A DNA stretch of 64,000 nt from NCBI GenBank assembly GCA_041609995.1, contig JBFIPU010000005.1:1-64000 (forward strand), read 5' to 3'. Position numbers and translations under genes: made by a program. Below the pieces are notes generated by a model that saw nothing but the letters and a program-made list of their open reading frames with translations, was not told the DNA's origin and made no database searches. This document shows, piece by piece, positions 33,759 to 41,583 of the stretch (positions are counted from its first letter, which is position 1; every line of letters starts with the position of its first letter). This DNA comes from JABDOU01 sp041609995 (GTDB lineage: Bacteria; Actinomycetota; Acidimicrobiia; Spongiisociales; SHLN01).

Positions 33759-34507
33759 CAACCCACCACCCCGGCCATCACCAGTATCGGAAAGCTCAGA
33801 TTGCCCAGCACGATCAGGGCGGTGATACCCGTGGCCAAACCGGTTCTGATCGAGGCGAGGCGGGGGCTCTTCGACCCCAGGCTCTGGAACATGCTCCAGA
33901 TGCCATGGAGCACATGAAGGCCGAGGGCGAGGTTCGCGACGATGTACCAGCCGGCGACGACCGGATGGTCCAGCCCGGTGACCACATTGTGTTGAACCTC
34001 GCCGGGAATGAAATCCTCGTGCACGACCCCCCACGTCAGGTGAGCAAGGTGGGAGATGACGAAGAGCAAGACGATGGTTCCGGTGATCACCATGTTGCGG
34101 GAGGCGAACGTGGCCGTCACCCAGGTCCGCTCCGCCTCGTAGGCCACCGGGCGAGATTTGCGGCTCTTCCACCACAGGCTGTAGCCGGCGTGGATGTGTA
34201 CGAGGAAGGCCCCCAGCAACCCGAGCCGAGCCACCCAGAGCAACCCGGTGCGGGGGACGATCGGCTCTCCGATCTCCCGGAGTCCTTCGGCGTATTCGTC
34301 GATGCGGGGGACTCCATTGGCGCCAGGTGCCTCGTAGAGGTGCAGGTTGCCCAGCATGTGGAAGAACACGAATCCGACCAGGGCGACTCCTGACAGAGCC
34401 ATGATCCACTTTCGGCCGACCTGGGATCGATAGAAGCTGCGAACGAACGATTCAGGCCGGGTCGCCGGCGGCCGCTCCATCTCGGTGTCCGTCACGGGTT
34501 GTGTCAC
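33758..34507 (-). CDS. sdhC: Succinate dehydrogenase membrane anchor (cytochrome b558 type)
   Basis: A 249-aa membrane protein that anchors SdhAB and carries haem b, of the single-subunit b558 class. Five hydrophobic segments are visible. Candidate haem histidines are in VFFHMLGNLHLYE, LVHIHAGYSLWW, VISHLAHLTWG and LGLHVLHGIW. The frame opens at 34582, but GTG 34507 has GAGGAG six nt before it and is my choice. First gene of sdhCAB; a promoter with its -10 box inside a palindrome lies about 95 nt upstream. Confidence 0.88.
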   Translation of the reverse strand: MTQPVTDTEMERPPATRPESFVRSFYRSQVGRKWIMALSGVALVGFVFFHMLGNLHLYEAPGANGVPRIDEYAEGLREIGEPIVPRTGLLWVARLGLLGAFLVHIHAGYSLWWKSRKSRPVAYEAERTWVTATFASRNMVITGTIVLLFVISHLAHLTWGVVHEDFIPGEVQHNVVTGLDHPVVAGWYIVANLALGLHVLHGIWSMFQSLGSKSPRLASIRTGLATGITALIVLGNLSFPILVMAGVVG

Positions 34508-34575
34508 GCCGATCTCCTCGAGCGAATTCGTGCCGAGCCTACCCTCAGAACGGGAAACAAACTGCGCCGGCCGGT

Positions 34576-34632
34576 TTGACACGCGCGCACCCTCGAACTT
34601 GAATTACAGGAATGTAATTACACGCCTGTCAC
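34576..34632. promoter_or_regulatory. Palindromic operator with flanking promoters between sdhC and whiB
   Basis: AATTACA (34602-34608), GGAA, TGTAATT (34613-34619) is a perfect 7-4-7 palindrome in otherwise GC-rich DNA. For sdhCAB, GTGACA (34632-34627) and TGTAAT (34608-34603) lie 18 nt apart, so the -10 box is one palindrome arm. On the plus strand TTGACA (34576-34581) and TTGAAT (34599-34604) lie 17 nt apart. A protein bound here would block both. Which regulator binds is unknown. Confidence 0.5.
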
Positions 34633-34871
34633 CCGGGCTGAATCGGCACAGTGAGAAACGACCCGCCTGCCCCGGACTCGGCGTTTGGACCAACACCAGT
34701 TATACAGGTACCTAAATCGCGAAATCTGAGCCTAGGAAATGGTGCGCAGGAGCCGCCCCGAAGCAACGGAGAGGGCAGACCCGAACCGGTACTGAGCACA
34801 CCTGGCACATGAGTTCACCTGGTACCTGAAACCAGCGAAACGAAATCACAGCGAGGGAGACCGAGGGATTC
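34633..34871 (+). other. Long whiB leader
   Basis: The rest of the 364-nt gap between sdhC and whiB. It contains GGTACC-centred palindromes near 34706 and 34823 and two CACCTGG direct repeats near 34799 and 34816. A GAGGGAGA at 34853-34860 and a GAGGGA at 34863-34868 precede the GTG. I see no terminator, tRNA or known riboswitch. Confidence 0.45.
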
Positions 34872-35147
34872 GTGGATACCACCTTGTTCGAAGAAATGTT
34901 CACGCAGGATCTGGCGTGGCAGGAGATGGCGAACTGCCGGGGAGCCGATCAGGATCTGTTCTTTCCAGAGCGGGGCGCGTCGACACGGAAGGCCAAGGCC
35001 ATCTGCGGTGCCTGCGCCGTGAAGGAGGATTGCCTCGAGTTCGCCATCACCAAGGGTGAACGGTTCGGCATCTGGGGTGGCATGAGCGAGCGGGAACGGC
35101 GTCGGATCCGCCGTCAACGTGCGATAGCAGCCCGTCAAACTGGTTAG
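34872..35147 (+). CDS. WhiB-family iron-sulphur transcription factor
   Basis: A 91-aa WhiB-like protein, a family confined to actinobacteria and their phages, that binds a redox/NO-sensitive [4Fe-4S] cluster and works with sigma factors. The four cysteines are present: one in ANCRGAD (about residue 22) and three in ICGACAVKEDC (45, 48, 54). GIWGGMSERERRRIRR follows, giving the G[I/V]WGG turn and the basic C-terminal helix. The GTG start is supported by GAGGGA. The pattern resembles WhiB1/WhiB2-like short proteins; the exact orthologue cannot be assigned. Confidence 0.95.
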   Translation: MDTTLFEEMFTQDLAWQEMANCRGADQDLFFPERGASTRKAKAICGACAVKEDCLEFAITKGERFGIWGGMSERERRRIRRQRAIAARQTG

Positions 35148-35194
35148 CCTCGGGATACACCGCGGGTGTCCGGTCGAGCGAGGAGGTCCAGACC

Positions 35195-35887
35195 ATGAGC
35201 GGAACCGACGTGATTTGGCTGATCGTTCTCATCGCTGCTGTGGCGGCGGTGGTGGTCTATCTCGTTCGGGTGAGACCGGGTCCTCGTCCTGGTTCCGGCG
35301 ATGGTCTGGCGGGGACGATGGACGAAACCGAATCGGCGCACGGATCTGGCCCTGCTCCGGCGCCGACGACCCGCCGCGCCTCTCCGATGGACGCAGAGGC
35401 CGACCCACTGGGAGCCCATTTCGAGGCGCCGGCCGAAGCGCCTCAGCTCGCCGACTCGGTGCCCCGCGATGCGATGTCACCGGCCGGCTCGTTTATCACG
35501 ATTCCGGACGCCTGGGCATCTCAGCTGCGCGAACAGGGAATTTCGCTCGAGGGGTCATCGGCTGCCGACGTCGTGTTGGGGGTGCTGCGGGCCGCCGGGT
35601 ACAACACGAATCCGAAGGGTGCCAACGAATACGAGATCACCAAGGGTCGCGCTACCACCTATCTCCTGGTCGATCCATACGACGAAGCCGCCCATCCGGA
35701 GATGGATGAATCCGACATCACCCGGTTTGTGATGGCATTCATCAACTCCAAGGCAGACAACGGCCTCTACGTCACAGACAAGTTTGCGCCGTTCTCGGTC
35801 TATGACCGCGAGAAGCGTGACAAGCGTATCCGTTTCGTCTCCCGTGAACGCATACAGCAGTTCGTCAACGGAATCACAGGGGCCTAG
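35195..35887 (+). CDS. Membrane-anchored protein with possible degenerate Mrr-like domain
   Basis: A 230-aa protein I do not recognise by name. One N-terminal membrane helix (about residues 7-24, WLIVLIAAVAAVVVYLV) is followed by an Ala/Pro-rich linker to about residue 100 and a cytoplasmic C-terminal domain. That domain has FVMAFINSKADNGLYVTDKF then RDKRIRFVSRERIQQFV, which recalls the last strands and helix of Mrr-like restriction-endonuclease folds. No D-(E/Q)xK catalytic triplet is visible where expected (YLLVDPYDEA). GAGGAGG precedes the ATG. A non-catalytic role is an inference. Confidence 0.65.
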   Translation: MSGTDVIWLIVLIAAVAAVVVYLVRVRPGPRPGSGDGLAGTMDETESAHGSGPAPAPTTRRASPMDAEADPLGAHFEAPAEAPQLADSVPRDAMSPAGSFITIPDAWASQLREQGISLEGSSAADVVLGVLRAAGYNTNPKGANEYEITKGRATTYLLVDPYDEAAHPEMDESDITRFVMAFINSKADNGLYVTDKFAPFSVYDREKRDKRIRFVSRERIQQFVNGITGA

Positions 35888-35934
35888 CGGGGTTGAGCCG
35901 GTAGACTCGGTCGGAGACCAAGGAGGTCCGTGAG

Positions 35935-36129
35935 ATGAATTTCCAGGGCTGGGAATGGATCATTCTCCTCGTCGCTCTGCTGCTGCTGTTCGGTGCCAAG
36001 AAGCTTCCAGAGCTGGCCCGTTCATTGGGGGCGTCGAGCCGGGAATTCAAGAAAGGCCTCGAAGACGGGGCCAAGGATGTCGACGCCGACAAGGCGACAG
36101 GCGTCGACACTTCCGCCGAAGAGAGCTGA
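35935..36129 (+). CDS. tatA: Twin-arginine translocase subunit TatA/E
   Basis: A 64-aa pore-forming component of the Tat export system. One N-terminal membrane helix (WEWIILLVALLLLFGAKKLPEL) runs into the amphipathic helix ARSLGASSREFKKGLE and a short acidic tail, the standard layout. AAGGAGG sits 8-9 nt before the ATG. No tatB or tatC is adjacent. The gene lies 47 nt downstream of the membrane-anchored protein and may share its transcript. Confidence 0.93.
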   Translation: MNFQGWEWIILLVALLLLFGAKKLPELARSLGASSREFKKGLEDGAKDVDADKATGVDTSAEES

Positions 36130-36195
36130 ATCGCCGACGGTCTCCCGGCTGGTCAGACTCCGCCGTCGCAGGCGACGCCCGCGCTCCCGAAGCCG

Positions 36196-36221
36196 GGAAC
36201 CATCTCCCACCTACATTCGTT
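36196..36221 (+). promoter_or_regulatory. Candidate ECF-sigma promoter upstream of the sigma gene
   Basis: GGAAC (36196-36200), 17 nt, then CGTT (36218-36221) matches the usual ECF promoter form GGAAC-N16/17-CGTT; the -35 box is extended to GGGAACC. It lies about 170 nt before the sigma factor start, consistent with autoregulation. Confidence 0.55.
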
Positions 36222-36390
36222 TCCCTCATGACCGCTGTTGGTCTGGTTTGGCCAACCGCTGCTGTCATGTCGCTTCTCGGTTCACGGTGACCGCCGGGTA
36301 CCGTCATCGGGGCGGCCTGCAGGGACAAACCCTCGGGCCGTCTCAGATGAATCGGGTCTGCTCAGATCGGGCCCACGGGGGAGCGTCTTG

Positions 36391-36909
36391 ATGGACGAAG
36401 AGGCGGCAGACGGCGGAATACCGTCGTGGGAAGACGTAGCCCACCGATATGGACCCAAGATCTATAGCTTCGCATATCGCCTCACCGGCAACCCGGACGA
36501 CGCAGCTGACCTCAGTCAGGAAGTGCTGTTACGCGTGCGCAAAGGTTTGCCGACCTACAAGCCAGGCACGTTCGAGGGCTGGTTGTGGAGGATCACCCGG
36601 AACGCTTTCATCGACGACGTCCGCCGGAAGAAACGGCGGCCGGTGGTGCCGCTGTTCGACTCGACGCCTGCCGGGGCGTCACCACCCCCGGACGTGGTCA
36701 TCTCGCAGGAGCGAATCGACCCGAGCGTCCAGGGGGCATTGCTGGAGCTCCCGGTCGAGTTCCGCGAGGCAGTGGTTCTGTGCGACGTGGTCGGCCTCTC
36801 GTACGACGAGATCGCAGAGGCCACCGGTGTGGCCCTCGGCACCGTGCGCAGCCGCATACATCGCGGGCGCAAGCTGCTGCGCGCCGCCCTGGAGGGGTAT
36901 CAGCCGTGA
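36391..36909 (+). CDS. ECF-family RNA polymerase sigma factor
   Basis: A 172-aa extracytoplasmic-function sigma factor (SigE/RpoE-like). Region 2 includes YSFAYRLTGNPDDAADLSQE and GWLWRITRNAFIDDVRRKK (-10 recognition). Region 4 has LPVEFREAVVLCDVVGLSYDE and ATGVALGTVRSRIHRGRKLL (-35 helix-turn-helix). GGGGGAG precedes the ATG at 36391; the open frame upstream is not sigma-like. A 4-nt overlap links it to its probable anti-sigma factor, and an ECF-type promoter lies upstream. Confidence 0.92.
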   Translation: MDEEAADGGIPSWEDVAHRYGPKIYSFAYRLTGNPDDAADLSQEVLLRVRKGLPTYKPGTFEGWLWRITRNAFIDDVRRKKRRPVVPLFDSTPAGASPPPDVVISQERIDPSVQGALLELPVEFREAVVLCDVVGLSYDEIAEATGVALGTVRSRIHRGRKLLRAALEGYQP

Positions 36910-37322
36910 TTGACGACCCTGAGCTGCTCTCTGCCTACCTCGACGGCGAGGTCACGGATGCGGAGGCGATGCGGATCGAGACCCACCTGTCGGAGTGCCC
37001 GGATTGTGCCCAAGAGCTCGAGGGTCTCAACTGGGCCCGCTCGGCAGTACGCAGCCTTCCCCTCCTGGCTCCCCCGACTGACGTCTTCGACGCCATACCG
37101 ATCCCGTCAGCCCAGGGGCCGGCCCGCGGGCGATTCCTGATGCCGGTGGCGGCAGCTGTGGCTGCGATTGTGGTGATAGGCGGGGTCGTATCAGGCGTCG
37201 TGGCGGCTTCGGATGCTCAGGAGATCCCCATTGAGAGCGTCGCCACCCAGCACGCGGTCGGCAGCGCCGGGCAGCCGGGTGTGCTGCTCGTGTCGGTTCC
37301 CATGGATGGAATCGGGCAGTGA
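36906..37322 (+). CDS. Zinc-binding anti-sigma factor, membrane-anchored
   Basis: A 138-aa anti-sigma factor. The N-terminal ZAS domain has SAYLDGEVTDAEA and the HxxxCxxC zinc motif in HLSECPDC (about residues 26-33). A membrane helix follows at about 78-100 (FLMPVAAAVAAIVVIGG), then a short extracytoplasmic tail of about 38 residues. The GTG overlaps the sigma stop, and the TGA overlaps the next GTG, so the three are made together. It probably holds the ECF sigma at the membrane until a redox or envelope signal is received; the signal is unknown. Confidence 0.9.
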   Translation: MIDDPELLSAYLDGEVTDAEAMRIETHLSECPDCAQELEGLNWARSAVRSLPLLAPPTDVFDAIPIPSAQGPARGRFLMPVAAAVAAIVVIGGVVSGVVAASDAQEIPIESVATQHAVGSAGQPGVLLVSVPMDGIGQ

Positions 37323-38200
37323 CGGCTTGGCTGACCCTGATCGTGGCGGTGGCCACACTGTTCGCCGGCTCGTCGCCCGAGCTCATCGAGTTGTTCGATG
37401 CGGCCAATTCCACCGACATGAACGGTCGCCAGCTCTCGGTCACCTTCACCGAGGAAGGGACTGTGACCGATCTCCGGCGTGTCGCCCAAACCGGTGGCAT
37501 GGCGATGGTGGAATCTTCAGGCGGTGCGACCATGGTCGGCAACGGGGTGCTCTACAAGGACGATCTGACGGCTGCTGCGATGCCGGCCGCTGCCCCGATG
37601 GAGTTCTCCGATCGCTACGACGTCACGATCGAGCCGACGGCCCGTGGCACCGAGGCTTCGATCTGGGAAGCCGGCGCATTGCGGGCTCGTTATGTGTTCG
37701 GTGACGACGGTGCCCTCGCCATGAGCGAGGTCTTCGCCGCCGACGGTTCGCTCTTCCGGATGCAGATGCTGATCCCGGACGGAGATGAGGTGCCTGGGTT
37801 TGCGATGGATGAGATGCCCGAACCCGACATGATGGTCGAGGCATCATCCGGCCTTCTCCCGGCGATGCCCGCCTATCAGGCCGGACCGGTCTACGAGGCG
37901 CCCGCCGGAGGGGTGCAGCGCTTCTACACCGACGGGCTGTTCCGCTTTTCCGTTTTTGCGTTTCCGGTGCGCACGTCCATCGTCGGCATGGAGATTCATG
38001 AAACCGAGTACGACGGCCGGGACGGATATCACCGGTCGTATGGGCCGACGACAACGAGTGTCACGTGGCACGGCGCCGACCACACCTACGTGGTTGTGGG
38101 GGACCTGCCTCCGGATCATCTGGCTGCCGTCATCGGCGAGTTGCCGAGGCCGGCGAGCCAGAACTGGTTTGCCCGGATGTGGCGGAAGCTCTTCGGCTAG
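37319..38200 (+). CDS. Secreted protein of an ECF operon, RseB/MucB-like context
   Basis: A 293-aa exported protein coupled to the anti-sigma factor by a 4-nt overlap. The first 17 residues (MTAWLTLIVAVATLFAG) form a signal peptide or short anchor. The rest is beta-rich with repeated strand-like blocks (QLSVTFTEEGTVTDLRR; RYDVTIEPTARGTEASIWEAG; FRFSVFAFPV), in line with the lipoprotein-like RseB/MucB fold, but clear signature residues are not seen. The position third after sigma and anti-sigma supports a sensor or modulator. It converges on a Wzc-like gene and the two stop codons share CTAG. Confidence 0.6.
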   Translation: MTAWLTLIVAVATLFAGSSPELIELFDAANSTDMNGRQLSVTFTEEGTVTDLRRVAQTGGMAMVESSGGATMVGNGVLYKDDLTAAAMPAAAPMEFSDRYDVTIEPTARGTEASIWEAGALRARYVFGDDGALAMSEVFAADGSLFRMQMLIPDGDEVPGFAMDEMPEPDMMVEASSGLLPAMPAYQAGPVYEAPAGGVQRFYTDGLFRFSVFAFPVRTSIVGMEIHETEYDGRDGYHRSYGPTTTSVTWHGADHTYVVVGDLPPDHLAAVIGELPRPASQNWFARMWRKLFG

Positions 38201-40284
38201 TTCTTGCCGCGATCGCGACCGCCCCGGCGGCCGCGAACCGGCTCATCGGGTCGAGCCGCGGTCGGATGTCCGGTGGGCCCGACCGACCCGTCACCGCTCG
38301 CCGGTCCGCCATCTTCGCGTCGAGGTTGACGCGGACGCCGGACCTTGCGGGGTCCTTCTCCGGATGTGGCGCCCGAACCGGATCCCTGGCGGGCTCCGGC
38401 ACCAACGGGCTCCTTGTCCAACCCCGAGCCGGGTGCTCCGTTCTCGTCTTGCGAAGTGGGCGGCTGAGTGGCGCTCTCGAACCCGAGGCCGAGGATGTCC
38501 TTCATCGACCCATCCGAGGCGGTCATCTCGGGGCGGAGCGGTGCCCGCGTGTAGATGTACCCGATCGCAGGAGTCTCGATGAAGTGGAGGCGATCTGCCA
38601 CCTCTTCGAGCTCGCCGACCCGGCTGTTGTGCGGCACGATGACGGCGACGCCGTCGACGTAGCGCACCAGGGTGCTGGCATAGGCCACCTGCAAAAGCGG
38701 CGGCCCGTCGATGATGACCAGGTCGAACTGGTCCCGAACGTCCTGGAAGAACTGCTGGGTCTCCTCACTGCGGAAGAAGGTAGAGGCCTCGACGGGCTGA
38801 CGCCCGCGCCACAGAACGTACAGCGAGCGGTTGTCGGTGACCACCACTTCCTGGATGGCGTGCTCGAGCGGAACTGCTCCCTGAACTACTTCCGTGATCC
38901 CATATTGGGGCTGGATGTCGCCTAGCAGCAGGCGGGTGACCTCCTGGTTGCCGAAGTCGGCATCGATGATCAGCACTTTCAGCCCTTCGCGGGCGGCGGC
39001 AATTGCAGTGTTCGCCGCCGTCGTCGTTTTGCCGGATCCCAACGTGGCCGAGACCATCATGAGACTGCGGGCCCCGGCCGCAGCCGCCCGGATATCCACA
39101 GCAGCCGCCGCGAACCTGAACGCCTCGGCCGACGCCGACGTCGGCGCCGATGTGACCGGCAGGGGAGACTTGATGCCTTCGAGTGCGAAGTTGGGAACCT
39201 CGGCCAGCAGCGGTGCGTTGAGCACCAGCTCCGGCAGCAGGCGGCTGCCGAAGGCCCGGCGGCGTGAGGCGAGGAAGTAGGCGAGAGCAGCCGCAATTCC
39301 CAATCCCAGAATGATCGATGCGGCCAGCACCCGGGGCGTGCCGACGGTCGACGGCTCCTTGGGGGGAAGCGCCTGCGAGAAGATCGTGAGGCCGATGCCG
39401 TTGCTCTCGGTTGCAATGAAGATCTCGTTGGCCTGTCCGCTCAGGTTGGCGATCTCGTCGATGGCGTCCTGTTGCTCGGCCAGTAGCGCGACGAGCTCCG
39501 GGTCGCGTTGCTCGATTCGGCTGATCACTTCCCAGCGGGAGAAGTCTCGGGTCAAATCGTCGAGCCTGTCCCGGAGTTCCGCCTGTCGATCCGAGCCTTC
39601 CTCGGCGTTGGCCAGCTCTACCCGAACCCGGTTCAGATCTTCGAGCGCTGTCTGGAACTGATCATCGAGTTCTGTCTGTACGGCGTCCTGGGCCTGAAGC
39701 GCCAGTATCTCCTGCTGGATCTCCGCCAACCGGAGCTCGGACGCCTCCTTGAGTTGGTCGATCTGCGAAACGACGTTGTTGGCGACCGACTGCACCTGGG
39801 CGGAACGCACCTTTTCGTACGCCTCCACGATCGAATTGGCTCCGGCCGCCGCCGCCTCGGCGCTATCGGCGTCGTACGTCACCGTGATCAGATTGACTTC
39901 GCGGCTCGAGGTGACGGTGCGGCTGCTGATGATGTCTTCCGGGTCGATGGGAAACCCGCGAGCCGCCATGAGCTGAGAGGCTTCTTCGGCGACGGCGTTT
40001 GTCTCGAGAATCTCGACCTGGTCGGCAACATACCGCTGCGTGTCCGATGTCCGGATGACGGATGCGGCCGTCTCAAACGGACTGTTTGCGCGGGGATCTT
40101 CGACGAAGAGCTCTGCTTCGGCGGTGAACCCGGCCGGGATCAGCTCCTGGGCCAGCAGGCCCAGCCCGGCAGTGGCCGCGACGATGACGGCGACCAGCCA
40201 TCGATAACGCCACATGGCGGCCAGGATGCTTGGCTGCTCCAAGGCCGCGATGTCGTCGAAATCTCTCGGTCGCATTGTGTCCAT
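38197..40284 (-). CDS. Wzc-like polysaccharide chain-length/ATPase protein 1
   Basis: A 695-aa inner-membrane polysaccharide co-polymerase. A Wzz domain begins with a membrane helix (about 28-48, YRWLVAVIVAATAGLGLLA). A periplasmic coiled-coil stretch (about 150-300) and a second helix (about 335-355) follow. Next is a cytoplasmic BY-kinase-type ATPase with Walker A GSGKTTT, Walker A' VLIIDADFGN and Walker B FDLVIIDGPP. The C-terminal 85 residues are Gly/Pro/Arg-rich and lack the tyrosine cluster that BY-kinases autophosphorylate. ATG 40284 has AGAGG before it; an in-frame GTG lies two codons earlier. It marks one end of the glycan locus. Confidence 0.87.
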   Translation of the reverse strand: MDTMRPRDFDDIAALEQPSILAAMWRYRWLVAVIVAATAGLGLLAQELIPAGFTAEAELFVEDPRANSPFETAASVIRTSDTQRYVADQVEILETNAVAEEASQLMAARGFPIDPEDIISSRTVTSSREVNLITVTYDADSAEAAAAGANSIVEAYEKVRSAQVQSVANNVVSQIDQLKEASELRLAEIQQEILALQAQDAVQTELDDQFQTALEDLNRVRVELANAEEGSDRQAELRDRLDDLTRDFSRWEVISRIEQRDPELVALLAEQQDAIDEIANLSGQANEIFIATESNGIGLTIFSQALPPKEPSTVGTPRVLAASIILGLGIAAALAYFLASRRRAFGSRLLPELVLNAPLLAEVPNFALEGIKSPLPVTSAPTSASAEAFRFAAAAVDIRAAAAGARSLMMVSATLGSGKTTTAANTAIAAAREGLKVLIIDADFGNQEVTRLLLGDIQPQYGITEVVQGAVPLEHAIQEVVVTDNRSLYVLWRGRQPVEASTFFRSEETQQFFQDVRDQFDLVIIDGPPLLQVAYASTLVRYVDGVAVIVPHNSRVGELEEVADRLHFIETPAIGYIYTRAPLRPEMTASDGSMKDILGLGFESATQPPTSQDENGAPGSGLDKEPVGAGARQGSGSGATSGEGPRKVRRPRQPRREDGGPASGDGSVGPTGHPTAARPDEPVRGRRGGRDRGKN

Positions 40285-40469
40285 GTCCACCTCTACCCGT
40301 CTTTTTCTCTGTGTCGCAGACCCTCATCAGTGTATGAAGCAACTGCGATCTTTCCTTGAGCTTCACCGGTTTTTACATCGGTTCCGTGCGCCCGACCGAC
40401 CGTGTTGACTACCCCTGAGCGACTCGTGGATGGCGCCGGATGGCGGGCGCCAGCTTACTTTGCTGCGGC

Positions 40470-41168
40470 TCAATGCCCCTTGCTGTCACCCATCGCGGCC
40501 GGAAGTGTCTTCAGCAGGATCTCGACATCGGTGCCAAACGAGATCGACTCGACGTAGTCGATGTCGATGCTGGTTGCTTCGTGCATGGGGACATCGCCCC
40601 GGGCCGAGATCTGCCACAGACCGGTCACACCCGGTTTGATGACGTGACGTTGATGCTGCCACGGCTCATAGCGTTGGACGATCTGCACCATCTCGGGACG
40701 CGGACCAACCAGGCTCATGTCGCCCAGCAGCACATTCCACAGCTGGGGCAGCTCATCCAGGCTCCATCTCCGGAGAATGCGTCCCAGGTCGGTCAATCGC
40801 GGATCGTTCTCATCTTTGTGTGTGACCCGCCGATCTGTGCCGACGAAATCGGGACCGCCATTTCTCCGGTCAGGCCGCATGGTGCGGAACTTGTATACGT
40901 TGAACACCCGTCCTCCCCGGCCAACCCGGGGCTGCTTGAGGATGATCGGCCTGCCGAGATCGTGGTAGACGAGAATGGCGATGATGAGACAGATGGGTGC
41001 CGTGACGAGCGTGAGCACGATTCCACCCACGAGATCGATGAGCGGCTTGACGACCTGTACGTAGACGGAGGGTGTGAAGCTGATGCCGGCGAAACGGGTG
41101 GGATCGAAGACTTCGGTTGGAGCAGCCCGACCACCTTCCCGGTCGATGGGGGTTGCGTTCTGTGTCAT
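40470..41168 (-). CDS. Undecaprenyl-phosphate sugar phosphotransferase
   Basis: Priming enzyme that loads the first sugar phosphate onto undecaprenyl phosphate. The 232-aa product has one membrane helix (about 40-65, VKPLIDLVGGIVLTLVTAPI) and the family's catalytic core: PIILKQPRVGRGGRVFNVYKF, LGRILRRWSLDELPQLWNVL, GDMSLVGPRPE, and KPGVTGLWQISARGD. It is the short WcaJ/EpsL-like form without extra N-terminal helices. Sugar (glucose, galactose or other) cannot be read from sequence. It lies 185 nt from the Wzc-like gene and is divergent from the phosphatase-like gene. Confidence 0.92.
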   Translation of the reverse strand: MTQNATPIDREGGRAAPTEVFDPTRFAGISFTPSVYVQVVKPLIDLVGGIVLTLVTAPICLIIAILVYHDLGRPIILKQPRVGRGGRVFNVYKFRTMRPDRRNGGPDFVGTDRRVTHKDENDPRLTDLGRILRRWSLDELPQLWNVLLGDMSLVGPRPEMVQIVQRYEPWQHQRHVIKPGVTGLWQISARGDVPMHEATSIDIDYVESISFGTDVEILLKTLPAAMGDSKGH

Positions 41169-41514
41169 CTGTGCGCCCGCTATTCCCTATACAACTCGGC
41201 TGCCAGAGCCGATGCATCCCATGGCATCCCGTCCGGACCAGCTTGGAAATACCGGTCGAGATGTCCTGCCTTGCCCCGTGAACCAGTGCTTTTGGGGGTT
41301 TGGCTATCACCACAAAGCGTAGCCAGATCGAATTTTGCCGTGGTCCGAAATGGCCTTGGTTTTCACCGGCCACGCTAAATAGGCAACGCGAGCGTCTGCC
41401 ATAGGTCTTTGGGATTATTTCGACGGAAGGGGCGCCGACTGAAGGTGCCGGCGTCCTGGGTGGAACAGCCTGGAGTAGAGTCGTGCCACGCTTGGCCCGT
41501 TCGGAGGAGGTCTC
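41169..41514. other. Divergent intergenic region in the glycan locus
   Basis: About 350 nt between the priming transferase and the coupled short ORF. It is less GC-rich than its neighbours (for example near 41321-41385) and contains several short dyads (GCCGATGCATC near 41208; GGCCTTGG near 41351). It is likely to hold the promoters of both flanks. I compared it with c-di-GMP riboswitch motifs and found no convincing match. Confidence 0.4.
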
Positions 41515-41583
41515 TTGATAGCCCGGCGATGCGTTCAAGGGCGCCGATCATCGCCCACGAGGCGGGGCGCGGTCATCTCGTGA
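41515..41583 (+). CDS. 22-codon upstream ORF coupled to the arsC-like gene
   Basis: TTG 41515 stands 5 nt after GGAGGAGG (41503-41510), the best ribosome site in the area. The frame encodes 22 residues (MIARRCVQGRRSSPTRRGAV, then I-S) and stops at TGA 41581-41583, which overlaps GTG 41580 of the phosphatase gene. The GTG has no ribosome site of its own, so its translation probably depends on this frame. It is Arg-rich and resembles no known peptide. Confidence 0.45.
   Translation: MIARRCVQGRRSSPTRRGAVIS

Noticed and set aside
38197..40284. Annotation as an active tyrosine (BY) kinase
   Set aside because: The ATPase motifs are present, but the C-terminal tail has no tyrosines to autophosphorylate.
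41169..41514. c-di-GMP riboswitch upstream of the priming transferase
   Set aside because: Some GGCAAA- and AAACC-like fragments occur on the minus strand, but not in the right order or spacing for either class.
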